Assembly: GCA_963932145.1 (NCBI GenBank)
Contig: OZ010581.1
Location: 87,634,287-87,698,286, forward strand
DNA from: Acanthosepion lycidas
Lineage: Eukaryota; Mollusca; Cephalopoda; Sepiida; Sepiidae
Direction of reading: 5' to 3'
Length of the DNA stretch: 64,000 nt
Positions 1-11,759 of this stretch are shown one piece after another. Under the pieces are notes generated by a model. The model worked only from the letters and a program-made list of their open reading frames with translations, did no database searches and had not been told where the DNA came from. The position numbers were made by a program, and so were the translations under genes. Each line of letters begins with the position of its first letter. The stretch's first letter is position 1.

Positions 1-246
1 GAACAACCTAAACATTGGCTACATATCCTTAATATGTAGCTATTCCATCCTCCTGAATAATAATCATTCCGTGACGACATATGTGCTAAGAACTGGTACT
101 AGAGATGTGAAATCTTGAATGCATTATTTCAACTCTTTTACTTCAACTGCATTGTTTATTTCCAGGTAAAATGATATCTGATTGTTCAAAGAAGACTTCA
201 AAATAACAAGAAGCGAATTCTCTTGACATCGTGGTGTTATGAAGTA

Positions 247-960
247 CTTGCAGCAAAAAGACATTCATGCTGTCACGGTTGCTACATTATGACATACCAC
301 CCCAGCTTTACCAATAGTGCAAAAGTGGGCAGTTAAATTTTGGAGAGAACGGGAGTCTTGAAGACGACACCCAGATTCTGGGCGTCTTGCACAGAGGAAA
401 GCATTGACCGTGTTTACCACATGATATTAGATGACAGATGATAAATCAAATAGCCAATGCGTGAGAGAGTTGAGAATATTCTGTACAATGAATTTTTGCA
501 TGACGTAGGTTTCCGCTTGGTGGATTCCACGTCTTCTGACACTTGATCAAAAGCACAAAGACTGATTACATTATTGGAAAATGTGACTTTGTTGCAGGCA
601 GATCCAGCTGCTTTTCTTGAATATTTCCTAATCCAAGATGAGTGTTAGGTTCATCACTACATCCAGACAGTGAAAACGCCCATCCTGACGTACACCAAAG
701 AAGAATAAGGTCATTTCATTTGCAAGGAAAGCGATGGCCTCATTTTTGTGTGTGTGTGTGTGCAAAAGGGTTTGTGTTTATTAACTATCTTCTAAAAGGT
801 TCACATCTGTGGAGGCAATTACAAAAAACTCTCAAGACCAAACATCCAGGAAAGGGGTCTTGTTTCATCAGCACGGTGCTCCAGCATGAATCACAGAGAT
901 TGAGGTTCCATGTTCGGAATTTTCGAACACGCTTGTGTTTTTCATCAGCGAATGCGAGAA
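247..960 (+). pseudogene. mariner-family transposase remnant
   Basis: This is a decayed DDE transposase of the IS630-Tc1-mariner superfamily, the enzyme that cuts and pastes the element at TA dinucleotides. Spread over several frames I read the N-terminal HTH region (247-360, ending in an SLEDD-like linker), the second helix-turn-helix region (about 390-560) and the catalytic region. The first catalytic motif QDEC survives at 635-646, but the tryptophan codon expected next is a TAG stop at 647-649. The second motif reads FHQHGAPA (863-886); the Asp of the usual HQDNAP motif is His (CAC, 872-874), and a TGA follows at 887-889. A GT repeat interrupts the coding region near 750-765. No terminal inverted repeats were recognised around it. 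The family call is firm; the element is dead. Confidence 0.8.
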
Positions 961-1250
961 ATAAACAGAGGGATGGTGGATACTATACAACATTAGTTCT
1001 TGAGGCTGAGTAGAGTCGGCTTGTAGGTGTAATTTTTAGAAAAAAAATTCGTTCCCTGTTTGACTTCTCGCTGTGCGAAACTTTATGTGAAAATCTTGGA
1101 ACCTCAATATCCGTGCTTCATTTTTGTCATATGGTTAATATTAATAAATATTTTTCGTACTGATTTCATCGGTAAACTTTGTTTTATTGACCAACTTATC
1201 TTCTCTATTTTATAATCCATATGAAGCACAAGTGGACTCATTTTTTCTAA

Positions 1251-1256
<6 letters not shown>

Positions 1257-1335
<79 letters not shown>
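1257..1335. repeat. (TA)n-(GA)n compound microsatellite
   Basis: About 46 bp of TA dinucleotides pass directly into about 32 bp of GA dinucleotides. Both tracts are nearly uninterrupted. Confidence 0.97.
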
Positions 1336-1337
<2 letters not shown>

Positions 1338-1589
1338 CACCTAGTGAGCCAGACAAACCTACCTAGGTTTCACCTAAACGATCGCCAGGGAAAGTTCGGC
1401 TCTACGGTTGTATTGAGCTCTTTTGTTAGTTGTTTACTCGTATCGGGTTTTTTTCTTTAGGCTTCAGACCTGCATCTGTGCGATTTTTTTCGGTAGAATT
1501 TCATGTTTGTAGCTCTTTCTTTTTTTAAACCTTTTTTCCCTCGAGATTGATTTGATTATTGGCAAATCAAAAATTCGAGGGTTTTTCGA

Positions 1590-1619
1590 AACGAGTCTAG
1601 TTATCTATCTATCTATATA

Positions 1620-1658
<39 letters not shown>
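1590..1658. repeat. (TATC)n/(TA)n microsatellite
   Basis: A short TATC run passes into an uninterrupted TA run. An open frame of alternating Ile-Tyr codons here is only the translation of this repeat. Confidence 0.95.
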
Positions 1659-1659
<1 letters not shown>

Positions 1660-3084
1660 AATATATACAGCTATATAATACACACAGAAACAACAGTAAA
1701 CCTAGAAAAAAATGAAATATCAATAACAGAAATGGCATCATTAACGTATTCTATTAACCAGACATCAAATAGCCCCGACTAATATATTGCACAAAATGTG
1801 CATTATGTAGTGTATATGTGTCTGCATCTTGATAAACACATTTCCTCTTCAAATTTAAATCATCAAGAACAGGAATTTGTAATTCCGAGGTACAAAGTTT
1901 ATTAAAAGTAAATTCGTCTGTGTTTCAACAGTAAAATACATTCAGATGCTGGAAAAACACGAAAATGTCACTTCATAAATATCTGACTTCTAACAATATA
2001 TTTATATTGTTATGATATGGAATACCGCTGAAAGATTTTCTTTCTTCGAAAAGAGAAAACAATGCGAAAATTGGGATCCAATCTTTCCTATCTTGTTTTT
2101 GCAGTATACATATACGTTCAAAATAAGTAGATTAATACTAAATCAAAAGCGAAAGATGACAGACAAACGAACGACGTATCTAAAGTATAACGATCAAAAT
2201 CAGTCTAAGTGCTTCATTCATAAAAGAAAACGGATTTGGAAAAAAATTGATTTTCAAACTGCATGTAACCATGGGAAATGCTTTTTTAATGAAGAACTTT
2301 CAATTTATTTCTCGATATACTATGAAATATTTCTTAATGCTCAGTACTTTTTCTCATAGCAACTTTGTGACTCGATATATGTTATGGTGGCTAAGCGAGT
2401 ATAAGCAAAAAAAAATATACTTGTTAAATATTTATCTCAGATATCCTTAAATATTTCAACTTGATCTATATAAATATTACAAAGTCCAGGAATCATGGGA
2501 CGATGTTTTTCTTAGCAGAAGTTTTCTGGGACCCGACTTAGAGATGAGAAACAGGCTGTATGTATATGTCTCTCAGAGAAAGACAAAGTCAACTCACTCG
2601 TTGTTTATTGAGTTTGTGAGATTGAAAATATCTTGCAATAATAAGTTAAAAAGGAACGTAGAAAAGAAAGAATAACGTAACACTGAAATATAATCCTATT
2701 GAAAGTATTGTTTTTTTTTTAAATATTAGCATGTAAAAACGAATTATTTTTAGTGTGAGTTGTTGCCCATTTGCCGATTAAGCTACCTTCAATTAAGAAA
2801 TCGATAATAAGAAAACCATAAGATTTTCGTTTTGGTTGGTAATTATTTATCCCAAGTCTAGCAAATATCGAAGTTGTAGCAATTCAATGAAATCTATAAA
2901 AATGTTACTGCATACAGAAAATAATGTTCCGTCATAGTAACAAATTGATTCTTGTAAGGATTTCACTGCTTCAAATTGACACATGATCTTCGATTAAGAG
3001 TGTCACGAACATAGAACCTGATACAGTTATTCTGTCTGAGAATCTTGTCCTTATTTAAGAATCCGGAAGAAAATAAAGCTAAAG

Positions 3085-3270
3085 GCACGTTTAACACGAC
3101 ACATTTTGTTCTTTATCGCCATATATGTTAGGCAATTTTGTAGATAAAATAGTTTTTTTTAAGTTCAACCATTGTTCTCACAATGGTTGAACTTAAAAAA
3201 AACTATTTTATCTACAAAATTGCCTAACATATATGGCGATAAAGAACAAAATGTGTCGTGTTAAACGTGC
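3085..3270. repeat. Perfect 91-bp inverted repeat with 4-nt loop
   Basis: Bases 3085-3175 are the exact reverse complement of 3180-3270, compared base by base, with only TCTC (3176-3179) between the arms. The arms are ordinary AT-rich unique-looking sequence and include matching runs of eight T and eight A. No coding capacity was seen. It could be a recent foldback insertion, a hairpin-RNA source, a replication-slippage inverted duplication or an assembly/library foldback artefact. Perfect identity argues for a very recent or technical origin. Confidence 0.98.
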
Positions 3271-4369
3271 AAAAGAACAAAAGAAATATGGACAATGCGG
3301 AAGTAAAACTAAAATTTCACTGATTTAAATCATTAATTTTGTTTTATATTATGAAAGAAAGTACTTATTTCATTGAATATAGCAGAACAGGCTTTCTACA
3401 ATGTACTTTCGGGTTTTTATTAGAACGGTAATTAATTTACTCTTCTTCTATAAGGTGAAATTGGAAAAAAAAAAAAAAACTAGAAATAGAGATTTTGGCT
3501 GCAACTAGTTTTTCATTTTTGGGAATATCTCATCATTGGCTTTTCAAGCAATTAAACTTTCAAAGCTGTTCGTAGTTTTCTGAATACCTATGTCAAGAAA
3601 CTGCGAGGAGTTTCTGGTTTTACTCATATTTTCTTAATTACATGCAATTTTATTTGTTTGCTGAAAATTAAAATTTACAAAATCATTTTTTTTTAATATT
3701 GTCCAGTATTCATTTTTTGCAAAATAAAATCTTTTCTGAATTTTTCATCAGGTAATTCAAGGTAGATAATTAAAACCTAAATGAGAGATTTATCATATTT
3801 TGAATGCGGCATTCTAAACTTCTTTAATGATGCGTCACTTTCTCGGGTACTTAAATCAGATTCTCATTTGTATTGTTCTGCTGTCCACATTTTCTTATTG
3901 TCGTGTGTTTCTTAATAATAATACTTACGTATTTATTTGATTCAAATATGAAAGTATTTCATTATAATAAGTATTTTCTTATCCTATATCGATTATAGTT
4001 GCTTCTTGGCTAGCAAGACGTTATTTTAGTAGATTCTTTCTTCAGATGTTACAATAAGCTGCAAGAGATCGGAATAAAGAAGTAACTTCACATCAGAAAT
4101 ATTGGTCGTTCATAGACGTTAAAATCTAAATTTCCCCAAAAGATTAAATAACCTTGTCAAAATTGTTATCAAAGCACTTTCTTTGATTTCAGGTACGACT
4201 AATATCACTTAGACTTTTCCCCTTGCTTTTATAGATATTTTGCTGCTGCTCTCTTGGATAAAATAAATGACATATTCGCCAAATTCAACTATCAGTCAGT
4301 TATATGCTATGCGTGATACACGCTTAGGCGATCATGTATCTTTCTAGTCATGACTGACGAGGCAGATTC
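3271..4369. other. No recognisable gene
   Basis: AT-rich sequence with short A and T homopolymers; no similarity to a known element and no extended open frame. Confidence 0.5.
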
Positions 4370-4550
4370 TTTCCCGCAGTAGGTTGCCATTTCTTTCTGC
4401 AGTAGGCCAGTTCTCATCCAAGGTCTGTCCTGCTATTTACCCCTAACTGGGTGCAGAAGACGACGATTCATAGCTTTCCCAAGAGTAAGTGATTGTAATA
4501 GATTCGACTGGAATTCGAACTCGGCTCCATTACTCCACCAGGCCTCCTAA
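4370..4550 (-). repeat. Possible tRNA-derived SINE
   Basis: Read on the minus strand, the segment begins with a GGCCTGGTGGAGTAATGGAG stretch resembling an A box. About 15 nt later GAGTTCGAATTCC resembles a Pol III B box, followed by a tRNA-unrelated body of roughly 130 bp. This order is typical of tRNA-derived SINEs. No second copy exists in the window to confirm repeat status, and no poly-A or simple tail is obvious. Confidence 0.4.
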
Positions 4551-4559
4551 ATTCAATTA

Positions 4560-5439
4560 TAGTCTAATGTATTAACGGATTTTTCCATTTCACTGTCTAA
4601 ACTTTTGCAATTTCAATCATTATATTTCAATTTAGCGACATGTTTGAAGTATTATGTCATTTGCCTTTCATTGACTTCTGGAAACTTAAAACGTGAAAAT
4701 CTTTAAATAATTGCAATAAGCATAATTAGCGAAAGGTCTAATTTACAAACAATCGATATGAACTGTTGAAATAGAAATTGTTTTCTGCTTTTTAAAATTT
4801 ACTATTGTACAAAAAGATGTTAAAACGATTCATGAATCATGTTTTAGATGCAGCCGTTGTCCATTTTGCTTATGTAGACTCGTATTTTTTTCCTCATTGA
4901 AGACGACAACCTGACATTATGCCATAAGAGAATGAATCGATTTTGAGCGCGAAAATTAAAAAAATAACAGTTTGAATTCGGTGTTAAAGATTTTTCTTTT
5001 CTTACATATTTTCTTTGTTAAATATCATTGCAATAGTGTTTTCAGTTCCACGACTCCAGGAGGGACAAAGCTGTTGCTTGTATTTTTTTATGAAAACAGG
5101 AAATTTATCGAATCTAGACTAGCCTTTTTGAGTGACAAGTCTAAATATAAAAATTAATTATTTTGGTAAACAATGTATATCATCTTTTTTGCCACAAATG
5201 TAATTAGATGACAAGTGAATAGCAGCCATTTATCTCAACACTTATCTGATTTAGTATTTTCATGAAAATAAATATTTAGCTTAGTATTTTATGAAATTAC
5301 ACATTTGAAATCATTTACAATAATTAAATTTTCCTTTCATCTAATTTTAAAACCAAACTTTACTCACAGACTCTCACTTTTAGATTTTAATTTCAATTTC
5401 GATCAATTGAAATGCTTATTTTATCAAAGTTCAATTTTA
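4560..5439. other. No recognisable gene
   Basis: AT-rich; two open frames of 61 and 68 codons (4972-5157, 5305-5511) have no recognisable domain and look random. Confidence 0.5.
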
Positions 5440-5780
5440 AACTTTCATAGATTTCTTATTCCAACATTTGATAGGCACTGTGAAAATCCTCTTTATGGTC
5501 TTTTGCCGTGAGGAATACTTCCTTTTCGTGTAGCGTTCTAATTTTGTTATCAATACACAATTTATGATGCCTATCAAAATTTTCGATAATGCCTAATTAA
5601 TCTTTCTCAAAGTCGGGCAACTCCTCTACGGCAAGTGGATATTTTGTAGTGCCCAGGTGGTATACGCCGTCAATATCATGTTTTCTGATATATTTGTTTA
5701 AAGCAAAAAGTGCCTTCCACCTCGTTCTAACGAGAAATAATTCAATTTTGTTCAAAAGGCTTTCTTATAGTCGTGTCTGC
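5440..5780 (-). pseudogene. Penelope-like reverse transcriptase, N-terminal fragment
   Basis: On the minus strand the translation contains ELPDFEKD (about 5590-5640), then the motif VFLTAKDHKEDF (about 5480-5520). The latter corresponds to the conserved TLKDHK motif at the start of the reverse transcriptase of Penelope-like elements (PLEs). An in-frame stop follows FEKD. The finger and palm segments that should come next are missing, so only a fragment remains. It lies downstream, in the same minus-strand sense, of the PLE C-terminus at 6190-6400, an order that fits a head-to-tail tandem of two truncated copies. The subfamily is not resolved. Confidence 0.55.
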
Positions 5781-6189
5781 TAGGTATAGATATATTCCTT
5801 AAGGAATATTTAATATTAAATTCTTGCATTTTTGCAGGAACTGATCGTGAAGTAAAGGAGGTGTGTTATGCTGTATTACTAAGCAATACTCAAAGTTGGT
5901 TGTGAGGTATAAAAAAGTGTGTACCCAAAAAGTGCTCTATCACAAGTGAAAGTGAAAATCAATTTAAAATAAAATATAAAATGTAAGACTGTAAACAGCC
6001 GCGTTTAAGAAGATGCAATCCAAAAAAGCGCTCAGTATAAAATCTGGAAAATTTGAACTGTAGGGCAAAATGTAATTACGAACACCAAAATTTAAGTTAC
6101 CACGCTACTCAGGATTCGACCGTTAGGTATCCTCATGCAGTTAGGATAAACGATTTTAGTTGACGACACCAACTTTATATAATAACAGT

Positions 6190-6400
6190 GGAAGTTGGTG
6201 TGGAACGGAATGGAAAAAAATATTTTCATCCCTGTTCGTACATACAACAAATATTTATCAAGGTATCTGTACTTAGATAACACCTCCAATCTTTCATTTA
6301 GCAGTTTAGCAGTTCGTCATTGTTTGGGTATATGGCGATAGTCAATTTTTCTTTTTTCCATAGTTTACAATAGTTTCCTCGGACTCTTCCCGGCTTTATT
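6190..6400 (-). pseudogene. Penelope-like element, C-terminal end (copy A)
   Basis: On the minus strand, about 110 bp (6230-6345) match the plus-strand segment 7345-7460 with obvious identity, so the two are inverted copies. Both encode the characteristic end of a PLE protein, of the type LLNERxEVLSKxRxxDKYLL, which follows the GIY-YIG nuclease in intact elements. Copy A has a short duplication (LLN repeated) relative to copy B. The upstream nuclease core is not recognisable. What follows to 5790 on the minus strand is noncoding and might be element terminal-repeat sequence. Confidence 0.6.
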
Positions 6401-6499
6401 TGTTGGATGATTTTCGACTTTATGTGTGCGACTCTTCTTTAAACACAATTTGCCAATTTTGTATCATTTCTATGGCTCCCGCACCTAAAAGACGGAGTA

Positions 6500-7490
6500 T
6501 GATTGTAATATCTCATCTTAAATAGGCCCTCCATACCGCCAACAACAACGGATTATATAGGGACGACGGTCTAATGTGTGTACCTGTCAATACAAGAACT
6601 AACGATGTCATTAGAAAGAAGCTCTTCGAAGCATTCAAAAATTGGGCTTTAAAATCACTGTCGAAATAAATAAGAAAATAGTCAAATTTTTGGATGTAGA
6701 ACTTAACCTCGATGCCAGTAGTGTTTCGCCGTACTGAAAGCCGAATACAAATGTCATATATGTAAACATCAAATCCAACCACCCAGCAAATGTTATCAAG
6801 CAAATACCTAAATACCTAAAGGGATGGAAAGTAGAATCTTCCGTAAGTCATCCACTGAGGAGATTTTCAACCTTAAAAAAGGTATACGAGAAAGCATTGG
6901 GAAGGGAAGGCCATAATACTTGTTTGTTCTTTTCACCACCCACCAGTCCTAAGCGCACAACCAGGAGCAGGGACGTGATTTGGTTTAGCTCCCCAATTCA
7001 ACGTGCAATGGAAAACCAAATCGGAAAAGTATTTTTTAAGCTTTATGCATTTCCTTAGAAATTCTGTCCTAGCTAAAGTTTTTAACAGAAGCAAAGTAAA
7101 GCTCAGTGAATATTGCATGAGTAACTTATTAAACATTATAAAAAAGACAACACCAGACTATTACAAGCAAAAAGAGTTGGGAAGGTAAAAACGAAACTAT
7201 GCAACTGCAGAGACTGTAATAATTGACCTTTGGACGAAGGGTGCTTGATAGAAGGTGTGGTTTAATCAGCCGGAGTCAGTGACAGCAAAAATTTTAATAA
7301 AACATACATTGGTTGCAGAGAGGGCCCATTGCAATAGGGAAAATTGGCGATTATCACATACCTAAACAAGGACGAACTGCTAAATGAAAGATCGGAGGTG
7401 TTATCTAAGTGCAGACACATTGACAAATATTTGTTGCGTATGTACGAGCCCAGATGAAAATATTTTGCGTTCATATATAAAGGTCATGGA
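6500..7490 (+). pseudogene. Penelope-like element RT with GIY-YIG remnant (copy B)
   Basis: PLEs retrotranspose with a telomerase-related reverse transcriptase fused to a GIY-YIG endonuclease. The RT palm signature appears as GLYRDDGL (6550-6573). It is followed by the DVIRKKL helix and, after stops and frameshifts, by KVFNRSKVKLSEYCMSN (about 7075-7125). At 7200 a Cys-rich linker CNCRDCNN begins, and its next Cys codon is TGA. Then come PLDEGCLIEGVV and NKTYIG (YIG at 7305-7313), where the Tyr expected after VV is TAA. Only about 10 residues separate YIG from the C-terminal LLNERSEVLSKCRH motif, so most of the nuclease was deleted. Family call firm; clearly inactive. Confidence 0.75.
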
Positions 7491-7497
7491 GTCAAAT

Positions 7498-7536
7498 TAA
7501 ATTATATGTGTGTGTGTGTGTGTGTGTGTATGTATA
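7498..7536. repeat. (GT)n microsatellite
   Basis: GT dinucleotides with minor TA interruptions immediately 3' of the PLE remnant. Confidence 0.9.
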
Positions 7537-7539
7537 TAT

Positions 7540-9012
7540 TTGTGTGTCTGAGAGAGATATTAAATATTTATATTACATAAATACATATCTAAGCTACTTA
7601 AATTTTCTTCCCATCAATTAAACTTTGACTGGGTTCGCGTTACCATATTATAAGGAAGCTGATAGATATAGTTCTGTCATTTCGAGAAATAAACCTTTTA
7701 AATTTAGAATGCTAGATGCGTATCACATAAGCAATAAATAAGATAAACCACTTTTATCTGAAGATATCTTCATACTTTACCTATATTTTCTTTATATAAT
7801 TTAAACAGCAATGGAAACACATTTATGCAACTGATTAACGTAAATATGTAGAATTGGAGAAATATATTCTGATTACTTAAAAACGTCATGCAAATAACAC
7901 GCTATGATTAAGATTCTTTCTCGTCTTAAAACTGCAGAAAATCAAATTTAATTTTTTTATTGTGACAAATGAATGAGTAACAAAATAACGCGCTATTTGT
8001 AATTAACGTATTTCCCAATGTAAAATACGCATTTTTTTCTAAAAAATAAGGAAAATCTGGAGTGCGTAATATGCACATTTACAAAAAACTTTAAATAATT
8101 GCAGTAAAATAAAATAAGTATTATCATAAAATTAAATTAGAATAATATTAAACTATGTTTAAATCAAGTTATTTAAATAAGAGCAGGAAACGCAGGTCGT
8201 AATGAAATTGGAGAGTGCAATTTATAGTGTTGGATTACCAAACAAGAGGTTCATATTATGCCGTACGATAGAAGCATTTTCCCACACTTTCAGCACAATT
8301 TTAGGTGTGCATATTATGAATGAAGTCGTAATATACATGGAGAATTAGGGTATCTATTGCTTCAGTGCAAAAGAAAGGGCCATCAAATAAAGTCGTCTAT
8401 TGGCTTCATTATTAGTAAGCGTTCTCCTTATTAATTTATTGAGAAAGCTTTTGCATTAGAATAATCTTAATTATCTCGTTAAGATTGAACTTTAAAGTAG
8501 AAAGCAAAGTACGCCATATTCTCGAACAGCATAAATGCACCATTGATTTTATCATCACTCATTATTTACTTTGTTTACTTTCAATCGTAGTATTATTGTC
8601 TTTTGTTGGAATTAAATCCAGCTTGTTTTCATGCCATGCAAAGTGAATTTGGCTTTCTTAACTATGCATCCCATACAAAATGCACGATTCACTTATGCAC
8701 CTGGAATCTGAGGTATTATGCAATTTGAATGTACAGGCATCATATGCACTTAAAACATTTGAAAAAGTGCTTACCACCCATGTAAGTTGCCAACCTGAAC
8801 ACAGGACAACAATCTTGATGAAATTAATTAAAATTTAAAATACAGAGGTATAGACAGTTCGTCAGAATGTCTGAACTGAATAACCAAAAATTGCGATTAT
8901 CTGTCAACGTAAAACTCGTTTAATGATGTCCTGATTATCATAGTCTAATAAATTATATGGTCCTTAATCAAGGTAAATTTAACGGACTGAATTTTCACAA
9001 AATTGTAATTTA

Positions 9013-9060
<48 letters not shown>

Positions 9061-9990
9061 CAGAGAGAGAGAGCAATTAATTAAATTTTAATAAAAATGT
9101 GTTCTTGATAAAGTCTAGATACATTTCAGTATCACCTTTTTATTTTCTTTCGTACAAATATCCATTAATATGTGTTTTGCTTCAGAAAGACAAGATATTA
9201 AACGCGTAAAAGTTGTTTAAATATAGAAACGTAACTTTTGAATTTTTATTTTAATTTAGATTATTTAGTTTGAATGTTTTCAAAAATAGTTTCAGTAATA
9301 ATTTAAGACATCGTTCTTAAAAATAAAAAAATGGACCTATATATATATATATATATATATCAAAGTAAGTGATTGGTGTATACGGAACAATATTTTTGTA
9401 GTGATTGTATAACATATTTTTGTTTTAATTTTTAAATAAATAATATATATATATATTTATGCTGACATGAAAACATCAATTCATTTCTCTTGTTTAAAAG
9501 GCCGGGGTTATTTAAGTATTTTAAATACTTTTTCAACAAGTAGCTTAATAGAACATGTTAAGATAGTCCCTGCTTGGAAACTCACATCTCCCCGAGGTTT
9601 TTTTTTCAACTTTTAAAAGATTCTTTGCAAATCTTTTGTTATTAGAATCAACTGTACGGTTGTGCTCTTAATTATCATTTGTTTTAGCAGAAATTTTAGG
9701 TTTCGGAAAAAAGACACAAGTCGATGGAAGACAATATTGTAATGTCAAACCCAGCGAAAAGCGTTATTTAAAAAATAAGGGACATGAAGACTCCACTCGC
9801 TCGGTCATTGTGAATACGACGGTTACATATGAAAAGATGCTCACTCAGTGGCGCTTCACATTTGATTGAATAACAATACAGTGTCCCTTTACACAGTAGA
9901 TAGCGCTCTGCTTCCTCTAGATATAAATGACACCGTGTTGATAGCAGGCACAGAAAAAACTGCACGGACCCCTACACAAGATAGTAAAGG
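7540..9990. other. AT-rich DNA without a recognisable gene
   Basis: It holds (TA)n tracts at 9018-9055, 9339-9360 and 9443-9458 and no recognisable coding region. The two overlapping minus-strand open frames at 9768-10092 are antisense to the start of the LINE fragment or random. Confidence 0.5.
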
Positions 9991-10009
9991 GAAGCGGAAC
10001 AATGTACGA

Positions 10010-10680
10010 ACCATCAATTTTATAAAGTAAAAATGCATGGTCGTCAGCATGTGAAACAGTCCAAGATGCAAGCTACAAAGTGGAAAAATCATAATGAAGC
10101 AAATACAGAAATTTAACTATTTGTTAAGTATTATAACAGATAACGGAACATGTGTTACAGAAATACGAAACAATCTACATAAATATTAAGAAACAGAATT
10201 TCGTAAGGAACAAGAAATATAATTCAGGACCGCGATGTAATATAAATCTTCCAGCAGTAAATGCTGTACAGTTTCGTCACAGATGAAGAGGAGATTTCAG
10301 GCAACAGTGATGTGGTTCTACAGAAGGATGCTGAGAATATCATGGACATATTACATGAGTAATGAAGATGTTTTAAGGAAAATAAAAAGCAAGAGAACAC
10401 CTATACTTCGAATAAAAAATGGTCTGTTTAAATTTCGGGGATTATATAACTAAGAAATAAGGCGTGGAGGATTTGATATTCATAAAACATACTGAAGTTA
10501 AGTGGAGCATAGGAAACATCGTGTAACCTACTTAACGAATTTGTGCAAATGAATAGTAGAAGAAGGACTAAGAGGTATAATAAGAAGACAGACATTACGC
10601 ACATCTACAAAGGATAGGGAGTGATGGAGAGCTGTGATTTGCCATAAGAAGCGGCACTGCACATTAAAGGAGATATATAA
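10010..10680 (+). pseudogene. LINE reverse transcriptase, C-terminal fragment
   Basis: The plus strand encodes, across frameshifts and stops, the C-terminal part of a non-LTR retrotransposon reverse transcriptase of the type often annotated as endonuclease-reverse transcriptase in invertebrates. Visible are MVVS (about 10032), QKFNYLLSIITDNGTCVTEI (thumb, about 10108-10167), then MWFYRRMLRISWT (about 10310-10350) and, near 10610-10640, a DREWWRAV-like tail. The YGSETW-type block normally between thumb and FYRRML is missing. The catalytic palm is also absent, so this is a 5'-truncated, internally deleted copy. A related piece lies at 47,870-48,900 on the other strand. Confidence 0.7.
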
Positions 10681-10894
10681 ATGTCTGGAGGCATTCCAGA
10701 CGTAGCTCGTGAGGAACCCACAAACCGCCTCTATCTTATATATTTAAAGTTGCAATTGGTAATTAAAGAAAAAAAAGAAGAAAAATTGAAAATTTAATTG
10801 ACAGTTAATATTTTTGTTGCAAGATTTAACTTAATGTGAAGTAGTGTGTATTATATTATTCTATCTGTTATCTACAGTCGGAGTAATGACCTCA

Positions 10895-11440
10895 TCAATG
10901 TAGTATAAGGTGCAAGATTCATAATTGGCGACCCAGACACATATCAAGAGGATATGATCAGCATCGAACGTACACTTCAGATTGACTACTACACTGAAAA
11001 CATATCAGTCTCTGAAGACAGTCGAAAAAGAAAATCGGAAAGCTGCCAATGTTTGTCTCCGGTTGTCAAGAAAAGTATTCAGAAGTTTTGCGGTCCATAA
11101 AGTATCAAGTAAATATTAAGGAACATCTCAAACTTACGGAGAAATCTCTGCTGAGTAATGCCTACCTTAAAGAAAAACGTGAACAATAATTTTCTGTATT
11201 CTATCTCTGGTAGTTGTTGGAAAGAATATCAAGGTGTACTCGTTGAACCCTAAAATTAAAGCGTGGTAATGATGAAAAGTGGTAATTAGATGCGGGACAA
11301 TGAAATCAGGCATAGCTGATCATGTTTTGATGGAAAAGGGTTTTCATGAAACCCTATGGAATAATATCGAAGAACACTGAAGAGCCAAATGTCTGAGAAA
11401 ATCAGTGAATGTGTGAGTATGGCGCCTGAGGAGGTTTAAC
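10895..11440 (+). pseudogene. Penelope-like element, endonuclease-end fragment
   Basis: This resembles the 3' part of the element at 62,160-63,560, seen in DNA and in translation. Shared landmarks are DPDTYQEDMISIE (about 10930-10970; DPVSYQEEVISIE in the other copy), a cognate stretch at 11,100-11,150, and the GIY-YIG domain motif MKSGIADH (about 11,300-11,325), followed by ETLWNNIEEH. KSGIADH-type motifs sit in the nuclease domain of PLE proteins and precede the RRLKE-type C-terminus. Frames change several times. The reverse transcriptase portion is absent, so the copy is 5'-truncated. Confidence 0.6.
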
Positions 11441-11567
11441 AGACATATATACCATAAAGTCTTCCTTTGTTTTATTTTTGTTTTTTTCGTATTCTACTTT
11501 TACAGATATACTCTATCTGAAATTTTTACAGCAAGTTGGAGCCATTAAAATAAACGACTGAAAGAGA

Positions 11568-11759
11568 CAGGAAATGCGAACGCGGGTTAGTAGAAAAGTA
11601 TATTTACAAGTCTCTGTAATGGAAGCCGTAATTATCTCTCTTTCTGGACTCTCGTAACTCCGTGTGAACACCTTGTTTCGACCTATCTGTCACGCTATCT
11701 CTCCGTAGTATAAGTATACTTTGACGAGTCCATTTTGTGTACAAGGGGCGAGTCCCACA
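11568..11759 (-). repeat. Gypsy 1 downstream LTR, truncated
   Basis: The minus-strand LTR begins TGTGGGACTCGCC at 11759, directly after a polypurine tract. Its sequence matches the other LTR (16127-16320) down to about 11568 and then diverges into unrelated DNA, so the distal half is lost. It still holds the last 22 codons of the integrase frame. Confidence 0.75.

Larger units (their letters stand above)
1006..3084. other. AT-rich DNA without a recognisable gene
   Basis: Apart from the microsatellites at 1257-1335 and about 1590-1658, I see no coding similarity, RNA gene or element termini. Short open frames here are of random-expectation length and mostly overlap AT-rich sequence. Confidence 0.5.

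Noticed and set aside
642..1013. 123-codon open frame as a gene
   Set aside because: It overlaps the mariner remnant; the recognisable transposase residues alternate between this frame and others, so the frame is partly accidental.
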